Positions 11,336 to 26,900 are shown, counted from the first letter of the stretch. The stretch: 64,000 nt of DNA from Hippasteria phrygiana (GCA_037893225.1 JAZGUH010000123.1:1657001-1721000); one strand, 5' to 3'. The notes: a model not told the origin generated them from the sequence alone. Translations and numbers: made by a program.

Positions 11336-12499
11336 TTGGGTGAAAACGTAACTTCACAAACATTACTCAAAAACATTAAAATTAGTCCAAATGGCAAGGC
11401 TATAGCCTTGTTTTTATCACTTTTTAGTGGAAAACGTTACTTTCCAAACATTGCTCGAAAAAACTTCAAAATTAGTCCAAATGGCAAGGCTATAGCCTTG
11501 TGTTTGATCATTTTTGGGTGAAAACGTAACTTCACAAACATTACTCAAAAACATTAAAATTAGTCCAAATGGCAAGGCTATAGCCTTGTTTTTATCACTT
11601 TTTAGTGGAAAACGTTACTTTCCAAACATTGCTCGAAAAAACTTCAAAATTAGTCCAAATGGCAAGGCTATAGCCTTGTGTTTGATCATTTTTGGGTGAA
11701 AACGTAACTTCGCAAACATTACTCAAAAACATTAAAATTAGTCCAAATGGCAAGGCTATAGCCTTGTTTTTATCACTTTTTAGTGGAAAACGTTACTTTC
11801 CAAACATTGCTCGAAAAAACTTCAAAATTAGTCCAAATGGCAAGGCTATAGCCTTGTGTTTGATCATTTTTGGGTGAAAACGTTACCTCCCAAACATTAC
11901 TCAAAAACTTCAAAATTAGTCCAAATGGCAAGGCTATAGCCTTGTGTTTGATCATTTTTGGGTGAAAACGTTACCTCCCAAACATTACTCAAAAACATTA
12001 AAATTAGTCCAAATGGCAAGGCTATAGCCTTGTTTTTATCACTTTTTAGTGGAAAACGTTACTTTCCAAACATTGCTCGAAAAAACTTCAAAATTAGTCC
12101 AAATGGCAAGGCTATAGCCTTGTGTTTGATCATTTTTGGGTGAAAACATAACTTCACAAACATTACTCAAAAACATTAAAATTAGTCCAAATGGCAAGGC
12201 TATAGCCTTGTTTTTATCACTTTTTAGTGGAAAACGTTACTTTCCAAACATTGCTCGAAAAAACTTCAAAATTAGTCCAAATGGCAAGGCTATAGCCTTG
12301 TGTTTGATCATTTTTGGGTGAAAACGTAACTTCGCAAACATTACTCAAAAACATTAAAATTAGTCCAAATGGCAAGGCTATAGCCTTGTTTTTATCACTT
12401 TTTAGTGGAAAACGTTACTTTCCAAACATTGCTCGAAAAAACTTCAAAATTAGTCCAAATGGCAAGGCTATAGCCTTGTGTTTGATCATTTTTGGGTGA
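11336..12499. repeat. 178-bp dimeric higher-order repeat run
   Basis: Here the satellite alternates two monomer types: one with AAACATTAAAATTAG followed by a TTTTTATCAC spacer, and one with GCTCGAAAAAAC followed by TGTTTGATCA. Their sum is 178 bp. Copies start at 11336, 11514 and 11692, then, after one extra monomer, at 11958, 12136 and 12314. Copies are almost identical, differing at single sites (for example cacaaac against cgcaaac). Similar runs recur at 19689-21030 and 30484-31825. Confidence 0.85.
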
Positions 12500-12959
12500 A
12501 AACGTAACTTCACAAAAATACTCAAACTTCAAAATTAGTCCAAATGGCAAGGCTATAGCCTTGTTTTCATCATTTTTGGGTGAAAACGTTACCTCACAAA
12601 CATTACTCAAAAACTTCAAAAATTGGTCCAAATGGCAAGGCTATAGCCTTGTTTTCATCAATTTTTAGTGAAAAGTGTTACTTCCCAAACATTACTCAAA
12701 AACTTCAAATTTGGCAAAATGGCAAGGCTATAGCCTTGTTTTCATCACTTTTTAGTGAAAATTACTTCCCAAACATTACTCAAAAACTTCAAAATTAATA
12801 CAAATGGCAAGGCTATAGCCTTGTGTTTGATCATTTTTGGGTGAAAACGTTACCTCACAAACATTACTCAAAAACTTCAGAATTAATACAAATGGCAGGG
12901 CTATAGCCTTGTGTTTGATCATTTTTGGGTGAAAACGTTACCTCCCAAACATTACTCAA

Positions 12960-15900
12960 AAACTTCAAAATTAATACAAATGGCAGGGCTATAGCCTTGT
13001 GTTTGATCATTTTTGGGTGAAAACGTTACTTCCCAAACATTACTTAAAAACATAAAAATTAGTCCAAATGGCAAGGCTATAGCCTTGTTTGATCATTTTT
13101 TGGTGAAAACGGTACTTCACAAACATTACTCAAAAACTTCAAAATTAGTCCAAATGGCAAGGCTATAGCCTTGTTTTTATCACTTTTTAGTGGAAAACGT
13201 TACTTTCCAAACATTGCTCGAAAAAACTTCAAAATTAGTCCAAATGGCAAGGCTATAGCCTTGTGTTTGATCATTTTTGGGTGAAAACGTTACCTCCCAA
13301 ACATTACTCAAAAACTTCAAAATTAGTCCAAATGGCCTTGTTTGATCATTTTTGAGTGAAAACGTTACTTCCCAAACATTACTTAAAAACATAAAAATTA
13401 GTCCAAATGGCAAGGCTATAGCCTTGTGTTTGATCATTTTTGGGTGAAAACGTTACTTCCCAAACATTACTCAAAAACATTAAAATTAGTCCAAATGGCA
13501 AGGCTATAGCCTTGTGTTTGATCATTTTTGGGTGAAAACGTTACCTCCCAAACATTACTCAAAAACTTCAAAATTAGTCCAAATGGCCTTGTTTGATCAT
13601 TTTTGAGTGAAAACGTTACTTCCCAAACATTACTTAAAAACTTCAAAATTAGTCCAAATGGCAAGGCTATAGCCTTGTTTTCATCATTTTTGGGTGAAAA
13701 CGTTACCTCACAAACATTACTCAAAAACTTCAAAATTAGTATAAATGGCAAGGCTATAGCCTTGTTTTCATCACTTTTTAGTGGAAAACGTTACCTCCCA
13801 AACATTGCTCAAAAACTTCAAAATTAGTCCAAATGGCAAGGCTATAGCCTTGTGTTTGATCATTTTTGGGTGAAAACGTTACCTCACAAACATTACTCAA
13901 AAACTTCAGAATTAATACAAATGGCAAGGCTATAGCCTTGTTTTCATCACTTTTTAGTGAAAATTGTTACTTCCCAAACATTACTCAAAAACTTCAAAAT
14001 TAGTCCAAATTGCAAGACTTAGTGAAAAACGTTACTTCCCAAACATATGGCAAGGCTATAGCCTTGTGTTTGATCATTTTTGGTTGTGAAAACGTTACTT
14101 CCCAAACATTACTCAAAAACTTCAAATTTGGCGAAATGGCAAGGCTATAGCCTTGTTTTCATCACTTTTTAGTGAAAATGGTTACTTCCCAAACATTACT
14201 CAAAAACTTCAAATTAGTCGAAATTGCAAGGCTATAGCCTTGTTTTCATCACTTTTTAGTGAAAAGTGTTACTTCCCAAACATTACTCAAAAACTTCAAA
14301 AATTAGTCCAAATGGCAAGGCTATAGCCTTGTTTGATCATTTTTGGGTGAAAACGTTACTTCCCAAACATTACTTAAAAACATAAAAATTAGTCCAAATG
14401 GCAAGGCTATAGCCTTGTTTTCATCATTTTTGGGTGAAAACGTTACCTCACAAACATTACTCAAAAACTTCAAAATTAGTATAAATGGCAAGGCTATAGC
14501 CTTGTTTTCATCACTTTTTAGTGGAAAACGTTACTTCCCAAACATTGCTCAAAAACTTCAAAATTAGTCCAAATGGCAAGGCTATAGCCTTGTTTGATCA
14601 TTTTTGGGTGAAAATGTTACTTCACAAAAATACTCAAACTTCAAAATTAGTCCAAATGGCAAGGCTATAGCCTTGTTTTCATCAATTTTTAGTGAAAATT
14701 ACTTCCCAAACATTACTCAAAAACTTCAAAATTAATACAAATGGCAAGGCTATAGCCTTGTGTTTGATCATTTTTGGGTGAAAACGTTACCTCACAAACA
14801 TTACTCAAAAACTTCAGAATTAATACAAATGGCAGGGCTATAGCCTTGTGTTTGATCATTTTTGGGTGAAAACGTTACCTCACAAACATTACTCAAAAAC
14901 TTCAGAATTAATACAAATGGCAGGGCTATAGCCTTGTGTTTGATCATTTTTGGGTGAAAACGTTACCTCCCAAACATTACTCAAAAACTTCAAAATTAAT
15001 ACAAATGGCAGGGCTATAGCCTTGTGTTTGATCATTTTTGGGTGAAAACGTTACTTCCCAAACATCACTTAAAAACTTAAAAATTAGTCCAAATGGCAAG
15101 GCTATAGCCTTGTTTGATCATTTTTTGGTGAAAACGGTACTTCACAAACATTACTCAAAAACTTCAAAATTAGTCCAAATGGCAAGGCTATAGCCTTGTT
15201 TTTATCACTTTTTAGTGGAAAACGTTACTTTCCAAACATTGCTCGAAAAAACTTCAAAATTAGTCCAAATGGCAAGGCTATAGCCTTGTGTTTGATCATT
15301 TTTGGGTGAAAACGTTACCTCCCAAACATTACTCAAAAACTTCAAAATTAGTCCAAATGGCCTTGTTTGATCATTTTTGAGTGAAAACGTTACTTCCCAA
15401 ACATTACTTAAAAACATAAAAATTAGTCCAAATGGCAAGGCTATAGCCTTGTGTTTGATCATTTTTGGGTGAAAACGTTACTTCCCAAACATTACTCAAA
15501 AACATTAAAATTAGTCCAAATGGCAAGGCTATAGCCTTGTTTTCATCACTTTTTAGTGGAAAACGTTACTTCCCAAACATTACTCAAAAACTTCAAAATT
15601 AGTCCAAATGGCAAGGCTATAGCCTTGTTTTCATCAATTTTGGGTGAAAACGTTACCTCACAAACATTACTCAAAAACTTCAAAAATTGGTCCAAATGGC
15701 AAGGCTATAGCCTTGTTTTCATCAATTTTTAGTGAAAAGTGTTACTTCCCAAACATTACTCAAAAACTTCAAATTTGGCAAAATGGCAAGGCTATAGCCT
15801 TGTTTTCATCACTTTTTAGTGAAAATTACTTCCCAAACATTACTCAAAAACTTCAAAATTAATACAAATGGCAAGGCTATAGCCTTGTGTTTGATCATTT

Positions 15901-18900
15901 TTGGGTGAAAACGTTACCTCACAAACATTACTCAAAAACTTCAGAATTAATACAAATGGCAAGGCTATAGCCTTGTTTTCATCACTTTTTAGTGAAAATT
16001 GTTACTTCCCAAACATTACTCAAAAACTTCAAAATTAGTCCAAATTGCAAGACTTAGTGAAAAACGTTACTTCCCAAACATATGGCAAGGCTATAGCCTT
16101 GTGTTTGATCATTTTTGGTTGTGAAAACGTTACTTCCCAAACATTACTCAAAAACTTCAAATTTGGCGAAATGGCAAGGCTATAGCCTTGTTTTCATCAC
16201 TTTTTAGTGAAAATGGTTACTTCCCAAACATTACTCAAAAACTTCAAATTAGTCGAAATTGCAAGGCTATAGCCTTGTTTTCATCACTTTTTAGTGAAAA
16301 GTGTTACTTCCCAAACATTACTCAAAAACTTCAAAAATTAGTCCAAATGGCAAGGCTATAGCCTTGTTTGATCATTTTTGGGTGAAAACGTTACTTCCCA
16401 AACATTACTTAAAAACATAAAAATTAGTCCAAATGGCAAGGCTATAGCCTTGTTTTCATCATTTTTGGGTGAAAACGTTACCTCACAAACATTACTCAAA
16501 AACTTCAAAATTAGTATAAATGGCAAGGCTATAGCCTTGTTTTCATCACTTTTTAGTGGAAAACGTTACTTCCCAAACATTGCTCAAAAACTTCAAAATT
16601 AGTCCAAATGGCAAGGCTATAGCCTTGTTTGATCATTTTTGGGTGAAAATGTTACTTCACAAAAATACTCAAACTTCAAAATTAGTCCAAATGGCAAGGC
16701 TATAGCCTTGTTTTCATCAATTTTTAGTGAAAATTACTTCCCAAACATTACTCAAAAACTTCAAAATTAATACAAATGGCAAGGCTATAGCCTTGTGTTT
16801 GATCATTTTTGGGTGAAAACGTTACCTCACAAACATTACTCAAAAACTTCAGAATTAATACAAATGGCAGGGCTATAGCCTTGTGTTTGATCATTTTTGG
16901 GTGAAAACGTTACCTCACAAACATTACTCAAAAACTTCAGAATTAATACAAATGGCAGGGCTATAGCCTTGTGTTTGATCATTTTTGGGTGAAAACGTTA
17001 CCTCCCAAACATTACTCAAAAACTTCAAAATTAATACAAATGGCAGGGCTATAGCCTTGTGTTTGATCATTTTTGGGTGAAAACGTTACTTCCCAAACAT
17101 CACTTAAAAACTTAAAAATTAGTCCAAATGGCAAGGCTATAGCCTTGTTTGATCATTTTTTGGTGAAAACGGTACTTCACAAACATTACTCAAAAACTTC
17201 AAAATTAGTCCAAATGGCAAGGCTATAGCCTTGTTTTTATCACTTTTTAGTGGAAAACGTTACTTTCCAAACATTGCTCGAAAAAACTTCAAAATTAGTC
17301 CAAATGGCAAGGCTATAGCCTTGTGTTTGATCATTTTTGGGTGAAAACGTTACCTCCCAAACATTACTCAAAAACTTCAAAATTAGTCCAAATGGCCTTG
17401 TTTGATCATTTTTGAGTGAAAACGTTACTTCCCAAACATTACTTAAAAACATAAAAATTAGTCCAAATGGCAAGGCTATAGCCTTGTGTTTGATCATTTT
17501 TGGGTGAAAACGTTACTTCCCAAACATTACTCAAAAACATTAAAATTAGTCCAAATGGCAAGGCTATAGCCTTGTTTTCATCACTTTTTAGTGGAAAACG
17601 TTACTTCCCAAACATTACTCAAAAACTTCAAAATTAGTCCAAATGGCAAGGCTATAGCCTTGTTTTCATCAATTTTGGGTGAAAACGTTACCTCACAAAC
17701 ATTACTCAAAAACTTCAAAAATTGGTCCAAATGGCAAGGCTATAGCCTTGTTTTCATCAATTTTTAGTGAAAAGTGTTACTTCCCAAACATTACTCAAAA
17801 ACTTCAAATTTGGCAAAATGGCAAGGCTATAGCCTTGTTTTCATCACTTTTTAGTGAAAATTACTTCCCAAACATTACTCAAAAACTTCAAAATTAATAC
17901 AAATGGCAAGGCTATAGCCTTGTGTTTGATCATTTTTGGGTGAAAACGTTACCTCACAAACATTACTCAAAAACTTCAGAATTAATACAAATGGCAGGGC
18001 TATAGCCTTGTGTTTGATCATTTTTGGGTGAAAACGTTACCTCACAAACATTACTCAAAAACTTCAAAATTAATACAAATGGCAGGGCTATAGCCTTGTG
18101 TTTGATCATTTTTGGGTGAAAACGTTACCTCACAAACATTACTCAAAAACTTCAGAATTAATACAAATGGCAAGGCTATAGCCTTGTTTTCATCATTTTT
18201 GGGTGAAAACGTTACCTCACAAACATTACTCAAAAACTTCAAAATTAGTATAAATGGCAAGGCTATAGCCTTGTTTTCATCACTTTTTAGTGGAAAACGT
18301 TACTTCCCAAACATTGCTCAAAAACTTCAAAATTAGTCCAAATGGCAAGGCTATAGCCTTGTTTTCATCATTTTTGGGTGAAAACGTTACCTTACAAACA
18401 TTGCTCAATAACTTCAAAATTAGTCCAAATGGCTAGGCTATAGCCTTGTGTTTGATAATTTTTGGGTGAAAACGTTACCTCACAAACATTACTCAAAAAC
18501 TTCAAAAATTGGTCCAAATGGCAAGGCTATAGCCTTGTTTTCATCAATTTTTAGTGAAAAGTGTTACTTCCCAAACATTACTCAAAAACTTCAAAATTAA
18601 TACAAATGGCAAGGCTATAGCCTTGTGTTTGATCATTTTTGGGTGAAAACGTTACCTCACAAACATTACTCAAAAACTTCAGAATTAATACAAATGGCAA
18701 GGCTATAGCCTTGTTTTCATCACTTTTTAGTGAAAATTGTTACTTCCCAAACATTACTCAAAAACTTCAAAATTAGTCCAAATTGCAAGGCTTAGTGAAA
18801 AACGTTACTTCCCAAACATATGGCAAGGCTATAGCCTTGTGTTTGATCATTTTTGGTTGTGAAAACGTTACTTCCCAAACATTACTCAAAAACTTCAAAT
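12960..18900. repeat. About 2.03-kb higher-order repeat block
   Basis: The same ordered series of variant monomers recurs at a spacing of about 2.03 kb: matching landmarks start at 13180, 15205 and 17240 (spacing 2025 and 2035), and others at 14343 and 16378, and 15644 and 17679. A further match relates 10250-11320 to 13603-14670 (offset 3353). One diagnostic monomer carries a deletion that fuses CCCAAACAT to ATGGCAAGG (near 10694, 14046, 16081, 18818), which helps fix the register. The pattern shows block-wise duplication of more than 20 monomers at a time. Confidence 0.75.
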
Positions 18901-21900
18901 TTGGCGAAATGGCAAGGCTATAGCCTTGTTTTCATCACTTTTTAGTGAAAATGGTTACTTCCCAAACATTGCTCAAAAACTTCAAAATTAGTCCAAATTG
19001 CAAGGCTATAGCCTTGTTTTCATCACTTTTTAGTGAAAAACGTTACTTCCCAAACATATGGCAAGGCTATAGCCTTGTGTTTGATCATTTTTGGGTGAAA
19101 ACGTTACCTCACAAACATTACTCAAAAACTTCAAAAATTTGTCCAAATGGCAAGGCTATAGCCTTGTTTTCATCACTTTTTAGTGAAAATTGTTACTTCC
19201 CAAACATTACTCAAAAACTTCAAATTAGTCGAAATTGCAAGGCTATAGCCTTGTTTTCATCACTTTTTAGTGAAAAGTGTTACTTCCCAAACATTACTCA
19301 AAAACTTCAAAAATTAGTCCAAATGGCAAGGCTATAGCCTTGTTTGATCATTTTTTGGTGAAAACGGTACTTCACAAAAACTTCAAAATTAGTCCAAATG
19401 GCAAGGCTATAGCCTTGTTTTCATCATTTTTGGGTGAAAACGTTACCTCACAAACATTACTCAAAAACTTCAAAATTAGTATAAATGGCAAGGCTATAGC
19501 CTTGTTTTCATCACTTTTTAGTGGAAAACGTTACTTCCCAAACATTGCTCAAAAACTTCAAAATTAGTCCAAATGGCAAGGCTATAGCCTTGTTTGATCA
19601 TTTTTGGGTGAAAATGTTACTTCACAAAAATACTCAAACTTCAAAATTAGTCCAAATGGCAAGGCTATAGCCTTGTGTTTGATCATTTTTGGGTGAAAAC
19701 GTAACTTCACAAAGATTACTCAAAAACATTAAAATTAGTCCAAATGGCAAGGCTATAGCCTTGTTTTTATCACTTTTTAGTGGAAAACGTTACTTTCCAA
19801 ACATTGCTCGAAAAAACTTCAAAATTAGTCCAAATGGCAAGGCTATAGCCTTGTGTTTGATCATTTTTGGGTGAAAACGTAACTTCACAAACATTACTCA
19901 AAAACATTAAAATTAGTCCAAATGGCAAGGCTATAGCCTTGTTTTTATCACTTTTTAGTGGAAAACGTTACTTTCCAAACATTGCTCGAAAAAACTTCAA
20001 AATTAGTCCAAATGGCAAGGCTATAGCCTTGTGTTTGATCATTTTTGGGTGAAAACGTAACTTCGCAAACATTACTCAAAAACATTAAAATTAGTCCAAA
20101 TGGCAAGGCTATAGCCTTGTTTTTATCACTTTTTAGTGGAAAACGTTACTTTCCAAACATTGCTCGAAAAAACTTCAAAATTAGTCCAAATGGCAAGGCT
20201 ATAGCCTTGTGTTTGATCATTTTTGGGTGAAAACGTTACCTCCCAAACATTACTCAAAAACTTCAAAATTAGTCCAAATGGCAAGGCTATAGCCTTGTGT
20301 TTGATCATTTTTGGGTGAAAACGTTACCTCCCAAACATTACTCAAAAACATTAAAATTAGTCCAAATGGCAAGGCTATAGCCTTGTTTTTATCACTTTTT
20401 AGTGGAAAACGTTACTTTCCAAACATTGCTCGAAAAAACTTCAAAATTAGTCCAAATGGCAAGGCTATAGCCTTGTGTTTGATCATTTTTGGGTGAAAAC
20501 GTAACTTCACAAACATTACTCAAAAACATTAAAATTAGTCCAAATGGCAAGGCTATAGCCTTGTTTTTATCACTTTTTAGTGGAAAACGTTACTTTCCAA
20601 ACATTGCTCGAAAAAACTTCAAAATTAGTCCAAATGGCAAGGCTATAGCCTTGTGTTTGATCATTTTTGGGTGAAAACGTAACTTCGCAAACATTACTCA
20701 AAAACATTAAAATTAGTCCAAATGGCAAGGCTATAGCCTTGTTTTTATCACTTTTTAGTGGAAAACGTTACTTTCCAAACATTGCTCGAAAAAACTTCAA
20801 AATTAGTCCAAATGGCAAGGCTATAGCCTTGTGTTTGATCATTTTTGGGTGAAAACGTAACTTCGCAAACATTACTCAAAAACATTAAAATTAGTCCAAA
20901 TGGCAAGGCTATAGCCTTGTTTTTATCACTTTTTAGTGGAAAACGTTACTTTCCAAACATTGCTCGAAAAAACTTCAAAATTAGTCCAAATGGCAAGGCT
21001 ATAGCCTTGTGTTTGATCATTTTTGGGTGAAAACGTTACCTCCCAAACATTACTCAAAAACTTCAAAATTAGTCCAAATGGCCTTGTTTGGATCATTTTT
21101 GAGTGAAAACGTTACTTCCCAAACATTACTTAAAAACATAAAAATTAGTCCAAATGGCAAGGCTATAGCCTTGTTTTTATCACTTTTTAGTGGAAAACGT
21201 TACTTTCCAAACATTGCTCGAAAAAACTTCAAAATTAGTCCAAATGGCAAGGCTATAGCCTTGTGTTTGATCATTTTTGGGTGAAAACGTTACTTCCCAA
21301 ACATTACTTAAAAACATAAAAATTAGTCCAAATGGCAAGGCTATAGCCTTGTTTGATCATTTTTGGGTGAAAACGTTACTTCCCAAACATTACTTAAAAA
21401 CATAAAAATTAGTCCAAATGGCAAGGCTATAGCCTTGTTTGATCATTTTTTGGTGAAAACGGTACTTCACAAAAATACTCAAAAACTTCAAAATTAGTCC
21501 AAATGGCAAGGCTATAGCCTTGTTTTCATCATTTTTGGGTGAAAACGTTACCTCACAAACATTACTCAAAAACTTCAAAATTAGTATAAATGGCAAGGCT
21601 ATAGCCTTGTTTTCATCACTTTTTAGTGGAAAACGTTACTTCCCAAACATTGCTCAAAAACTTCAAAATTAGTCCAAATGGCAAGGCTATAGCCTTGTTT
21701 TCATCATTTTTGGGTGAAAACGTTACCTCCCAAACATTACTCAAAAACTTCAGAATTAATACAAATGGCAGGGCTATAGCCTTGTGTTTGATCATTTTTG
21801 GGTGAAAACGTTACTTCCCAAACATTACTCAAAAACTTCAGAATTAATACAAATGGCAGGGCTATAGCCTTGTGTTTGATCATTTTTGGGTGAAAACGTT

Positions 21901-22319
21901 ACCTCACAAACATTACTCAAAAACTTCAAAATTAATACAAATGGCAGGGCTATAGCCTTGTGTTTGATCATTTTTGGGTGAAAACGTTACTTCCCAAACA
22001 TTACTCAAAAACTTCAGAATTAATACAAATGGCAGGGCTATAGCCTTGTGTTTGATCATTTTTGGGTGAAAACGTAACTTCGCAAACATTACTCAAAAAC
22101 ATTAAAATTAGTCCAAATGGCAAGGCTATAGCCTTGTTTTTATCACTTTTTAGTGGAAAACGTTACTTTCCAAACATTGCTCGAAAAAACTTCAAAATTA
22201 GTCCAAATGGCAAGGCTATAGCCTTGTGTTTGATCATTTTTGGGTGAAAACGTTACCTCCCAAACATTACTCAAAAACTTCAAAATTAGTCCAAATGGCC
22301 TTGTTTGGATCATTTTTGA

Positions 22320-23900
22320 GTGAAAACGTTACTTCCCAAACATTACTTAAAAACATAAAAATTAGTCCAAATGGCAAGGCTATAGCCTTGTTTTTATCAC
22401 TTTTTAGTGGAAAACGTTACTTTCCAAACATTGCTCGAAAAAACTTCAAAATTAGTCCAAATGGCAAGGCTATAGCCTTGTGTTTGATCATTTTTGGGTG
22501 AAAACGTTACTTCCCAAACATTACTTAAAAACATCAAAAGTAGTCCAAATGGCAAGGCTATAGCCTTGTGTTTGATCATTTTTGGGTGAAAACGTTACTT
22601 CACAAAAATACTCAAAAACTTCAAAATTAGTCCAAATGGCAAGGCTATAGCCTTGTTTGATCACTTTTTAGTCGGAAAATGTTACTTCCCAAACATTGCT
22701 TAAAAACATCAAAATTAGTCCAAATGGCAAGGCTATAGTCTTGTGTTTGATCATTTTTGGGTGAAAACGTTACTTCCCAAACATTACTTAAAAACATAAA
22801 AATTAGTCCAAATGGCAAGGCTATAGCCTTGTTTTTATCACTTTTTAGTGGAAAACGTTACTTTCCAAACATTGCTCGAAAAAACTTCAAAATTAGTCCA
22901 AATGGCAAGGCTATAGCCTTGTGTTTGATCATTTTTGGGTGAAAACGTTACTTCCCAAACATTACTTAAAAACATCAAAAGTAGTCCAAATGGCAAGGCT
23001 ATAGCCTTGTGTTTGATCATTTTTGGGTGAAAACATTACTTCACAAAAATACTCAAAAACTTCAAAATTAGTCCAAATGGCAAGGCTATAGCCTTGTTTG
23101 ATCACTTTTTAGTCGGAAAACGTTACTTCCCAAACATTGCTTAAAAACATCAAAATTAGTCCAAATGGCAAGGCTATAGTCTTGTGTTTGATCATTTTTG
23201 GGTGAAAACGTTACTTCCCAAACATTACTTAAAAACATAAAAATTAGTCCAAATGGCAAGGCTATAGCCTTGTTTTTATCACTTTTTAGTGGAAAACGTT
23301 ACTTTCCAAACATTGCTCGAAAAAACTTCAAAATTAGTCCAAATGGCAAGGCTATAGCCTTGTGTTTGATCATTTTTGGGTGAAAACGTTACTTCCCAAA
23401 CATTACTTAAAAACATCAAAAGTAGTCCAAATGGCAAGGCTATAGCCTTGTGTTTGATCATTTTTGGGTGAAAACATTACTTCACAAAAATACTCAAAAA
23501 CTTCAAAATTAGTCCAAATGGCAAGGCTATAGCCTTGTTTGATCACTTTTTAGTCGGAAAACGTTACTTCCCAAACATTGCTTAAAAACATCAAAATTAG
23601 TCCAAATGGCAAGGCTATAGTCTTGTGTTTGATCATTTTTGGGTGAAAACGTTACTTCCCAAACATTACTTAAAAACATAAAAATTAGTCCAAATGGCAA
23701 GGCTATAGCCTTGTTTTTATCACTTTTTAGTGGAAAACGTTACTTTCCAAACATTGCTCGAAAAAACTTCAAAATTAGTCCAAATGGCAAGGCTATAGCC
23801 TTGTGTTTGATCATTTTTGGGTGAAAACGTTACTTCCCAAACATTACTTAAAAACATCAAAAGTAGTCCAAATGGCAAGGCTATAGCCTTGTTTTTATCA
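22320..23900. repeat. 441-bp pentameric higher-order repeat run
   Basis: Five successive monomers form a unit of 441 bp, repeated with starts at 22757, 23198 and 23639 and a partial copy before. Diagnostic members are a monomer with TTTTTAGTCGGAAAA and a monomer whose palindrome reads CAAGGCTATAGTCTTG. The run is duplicated at about 33030-34600 (starts 33464, 33905, 34346) as part of the large duplication. Confidence 0.8.
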
Positions 23901-23999
23901 CTTTTTAGTGGAAAACGTTACTTTCCAAACATTGCTCGAAAAAACTTCAAAATTAGTCCAAATGGCCTTGTTTGGATCATTTTTGAGTGAAAACGTTAC

Positions 24000-26900
24000 T
24001 TCCCAAACATTACTTAAAAACATAAAAATTAGTCCAAATGGCAAGGCTATAGCCTTGTTTTTATCACTTTTTAGTGGAAAACGTTACTTTCCAAACATTG
24101 CTCAAAAAAACTTCAAAATTAGTCCAAATGGCAAGGCTATAGCCTTGTGTTTGATCATTTTTGGGTGAAAACGTTACTTCCCAAACATTACTTAAAAACA
24201 TCAAAAGTAGTCCAAATGGCAAGGCTATAGCCTTGTGTTTGATCATTTTTGGGTGAAAACATTACTTCACAAAAATACTCAAAAACTTCAAAATTAGTCC
24301 AAATGGCAAGGCTATAGCCTTGTTTGATCACTTTTTAGTCGGAAAACGTTACTTCCCAAACATTGCTTAAAAACATCAAAATTAGTCCAAATGGCAAGGC
24401 TATAGTCTTGTGTTTGATCATTTTTGGGTGAAAACGTTACTTCCCAAACATTACTTAAAAACATCAAAAGTAGTCCAAATGGCAAGGCTATAGCCTTGTG
24501 TTTGATCATTTTTGGGTGAAAACATTACTTCACAAAAATACTCAAAAACTTCAAAATTAGTCCAAATGGCAAGGCTATAGCCTTGTTTGATCACTTTTTA
24601 GTCGGAAAACGTTACTTCCCAAACATTGCTTAAAAACTTCAAAATTAGTCCAAATGGCAAGGCTATAGCCTTGTTTTCATCACTTTTTAGTGGAAAACGT
24701 TACTTTCCAAACATTGCTCGAAAAAACTTCAAAATTAGTCCAAATGGCAAGGCTATAGCCTTGTGTTTGATCATTTTTGGGTGAAAACGTTACTTCCCAA
24801 ACATTACTCAAAAACTTCAAAATTAGTCCAAATGTTTGATCATTTTTGGGTAAAAACGTTACTTCCCAAACATTACTCAAAAACTTCAAAATTAGTCCAA
24901 ATGGCAAGGCTATAGCCTTGTGTTTGATCATTTTTGGGTGAAAACGTTACTTCCCAAACATTACTCAAAAACTTCAAAATTAGTCCAAATGTTTGATCAT
25001 TTTTGGGTGAAAACGTTACTTCCCAAACATTACTCAAAAACTTCAAAATTAGTCCAAATGGCAAGGCTGTAGCCTTGTGTTTGATCATTTTTGGGTGAAA
25101 ACGTAAACTTCGCAAAAAATACTCAAAAACTTCAAAATTAGTCCAAATGCCAAGGCTATAGCCTTGTGTTTCATCATTTTTGGGTGCAAACGTTACCTCC
25201 CAAACATTACTCAAAAACTTCAAAATTAGTCCAAATGGCAAGGCTATAGCCTTGTTTTCATCACTTTTTAGTGGAAAACGTTACTTTCCAAACATTGCTC
25301 GAAAAAACTTCAAAATTAGTCCAAATGGCAAGGCTATAGCCTTGTGTTTCATCATTTTTGGGTGCAAACGTTACCTCCCAAACATTACTCAAAAACTTCA
25401 AAATTAGTCCAAATGGCAAGGCTATAGCCTTGTTTTCATCACTTTTTAGTGGAAAACGTTACTTTCCAAACATTGCTCGAAAAAACTTCAAAATTAGTCC
25501 AAATGGCAAGGCTATAGCCTTGTGTTTGATCATTTTTGGGTGAAAACGTTACTTCCCAAACATTACTCAAAAACTTCAAAATTAGTCCAAATGTTTGATC
25601 ATTTTTGGGTAAAAACGTTACTTCCCAAACATTACTCAAAAACTTCAAAATTAGTCCAAATGGCAAGGCTGTAGCCTTGTGTTTCATCATTTTTGGGTGA
25701 AAACGTAACTTCGCAAAAAATACTCAAAACTTCAAAAATTAGTCCAAATGGCAAGGCTGTAGCCTTGTGTTTGATCATTTTTGGGTGAAAACGTTACTTA
25801 AAAACATCAAAATTAGTCCAAATGGCAAGGCTATAGCCTTGTGTTTGATCATTTTTGGGTGAAAACGTTACTTCCCAAACATTACTCAAAAACTTCAAAA
25901 TTAGTCCAAATGTTTGATCATTTTTGGGTGAAAACGTTACTTCCCAAACATTACTCAAAAACTTCAAAATTAGTCCAAATGGCAAGGCTGTAGCCTTGTG
26001 TTTCATCATTTTTGGGTGAAAACGTAACTTCGCAAAAAATACTCAAAACTTCAAAAATTAGTCCAAATGGCAAGGCTGTAGCCTTGTGTTTGATCATTTT
26101 TGGGTGAAAACGTTACTTCCCAAACATTACTCAAAACTTCAAAAATTAGTCCAAATGGCAAGGCTATAGCCTTGTGTTTGATCATTTTTGGGTGAAAACG
26201 TTACTTCCCAAACATTACTCAAAACTTCAAAAATTAGTCCAAATGGCAAGGCTATAGCCTTGTGTTTGATCATTTTTGGGTGAAAACATTACTTCACAAA
26301 AATACTCAAAAACTTCAAAATTAGTCCAAATGGCAAGGCTATAGCCTTGTTTGATCACTTTTTAGTCGGAAAACGTTACTTCCCAAACATTGCTTAAAAA
26401 CATCAAAATTAGTCCAAATGGCAAGGCTATAGTCTTGTGTTTGATCATTTTTGGGTGAAAACGTTACTTCCCAAACATTACTTAAAAACATAAAAATTAG
26501 TCCAAATGGCAAGGCTATAGCCTTGTTTTTATCACTTTTTAGTGGAAAACGTTACTTTCCAAACATTGCTCGAAAAAACTTCAAAATTAGTCCAAATGGC
26601 AAGGCTATAGCCTTGTGTTTGATCATTTTTGGGTGAAAACGTTACTTCCCAAACATTACTTAAAAACATCAAAAGTAGTCCAAATGGCAAGGCTATAGCC
26701 TTGTGTTTGATCATTTTTGGGTGAAAACATTACTTCACAAAAATACTCAAAAACTTCAAAATTAGTCCAAATGGCAAGGCTATAGCCTTGTTTGATCACT
26801 TTTTAGTCGGAAAACGTTACTTCCCAAACATTGCTTAAAAACATCAAAATTAGTCCAAATGGCAAGGCTATAGTCTTGTGTTTGATCATTTTTGGGTGCA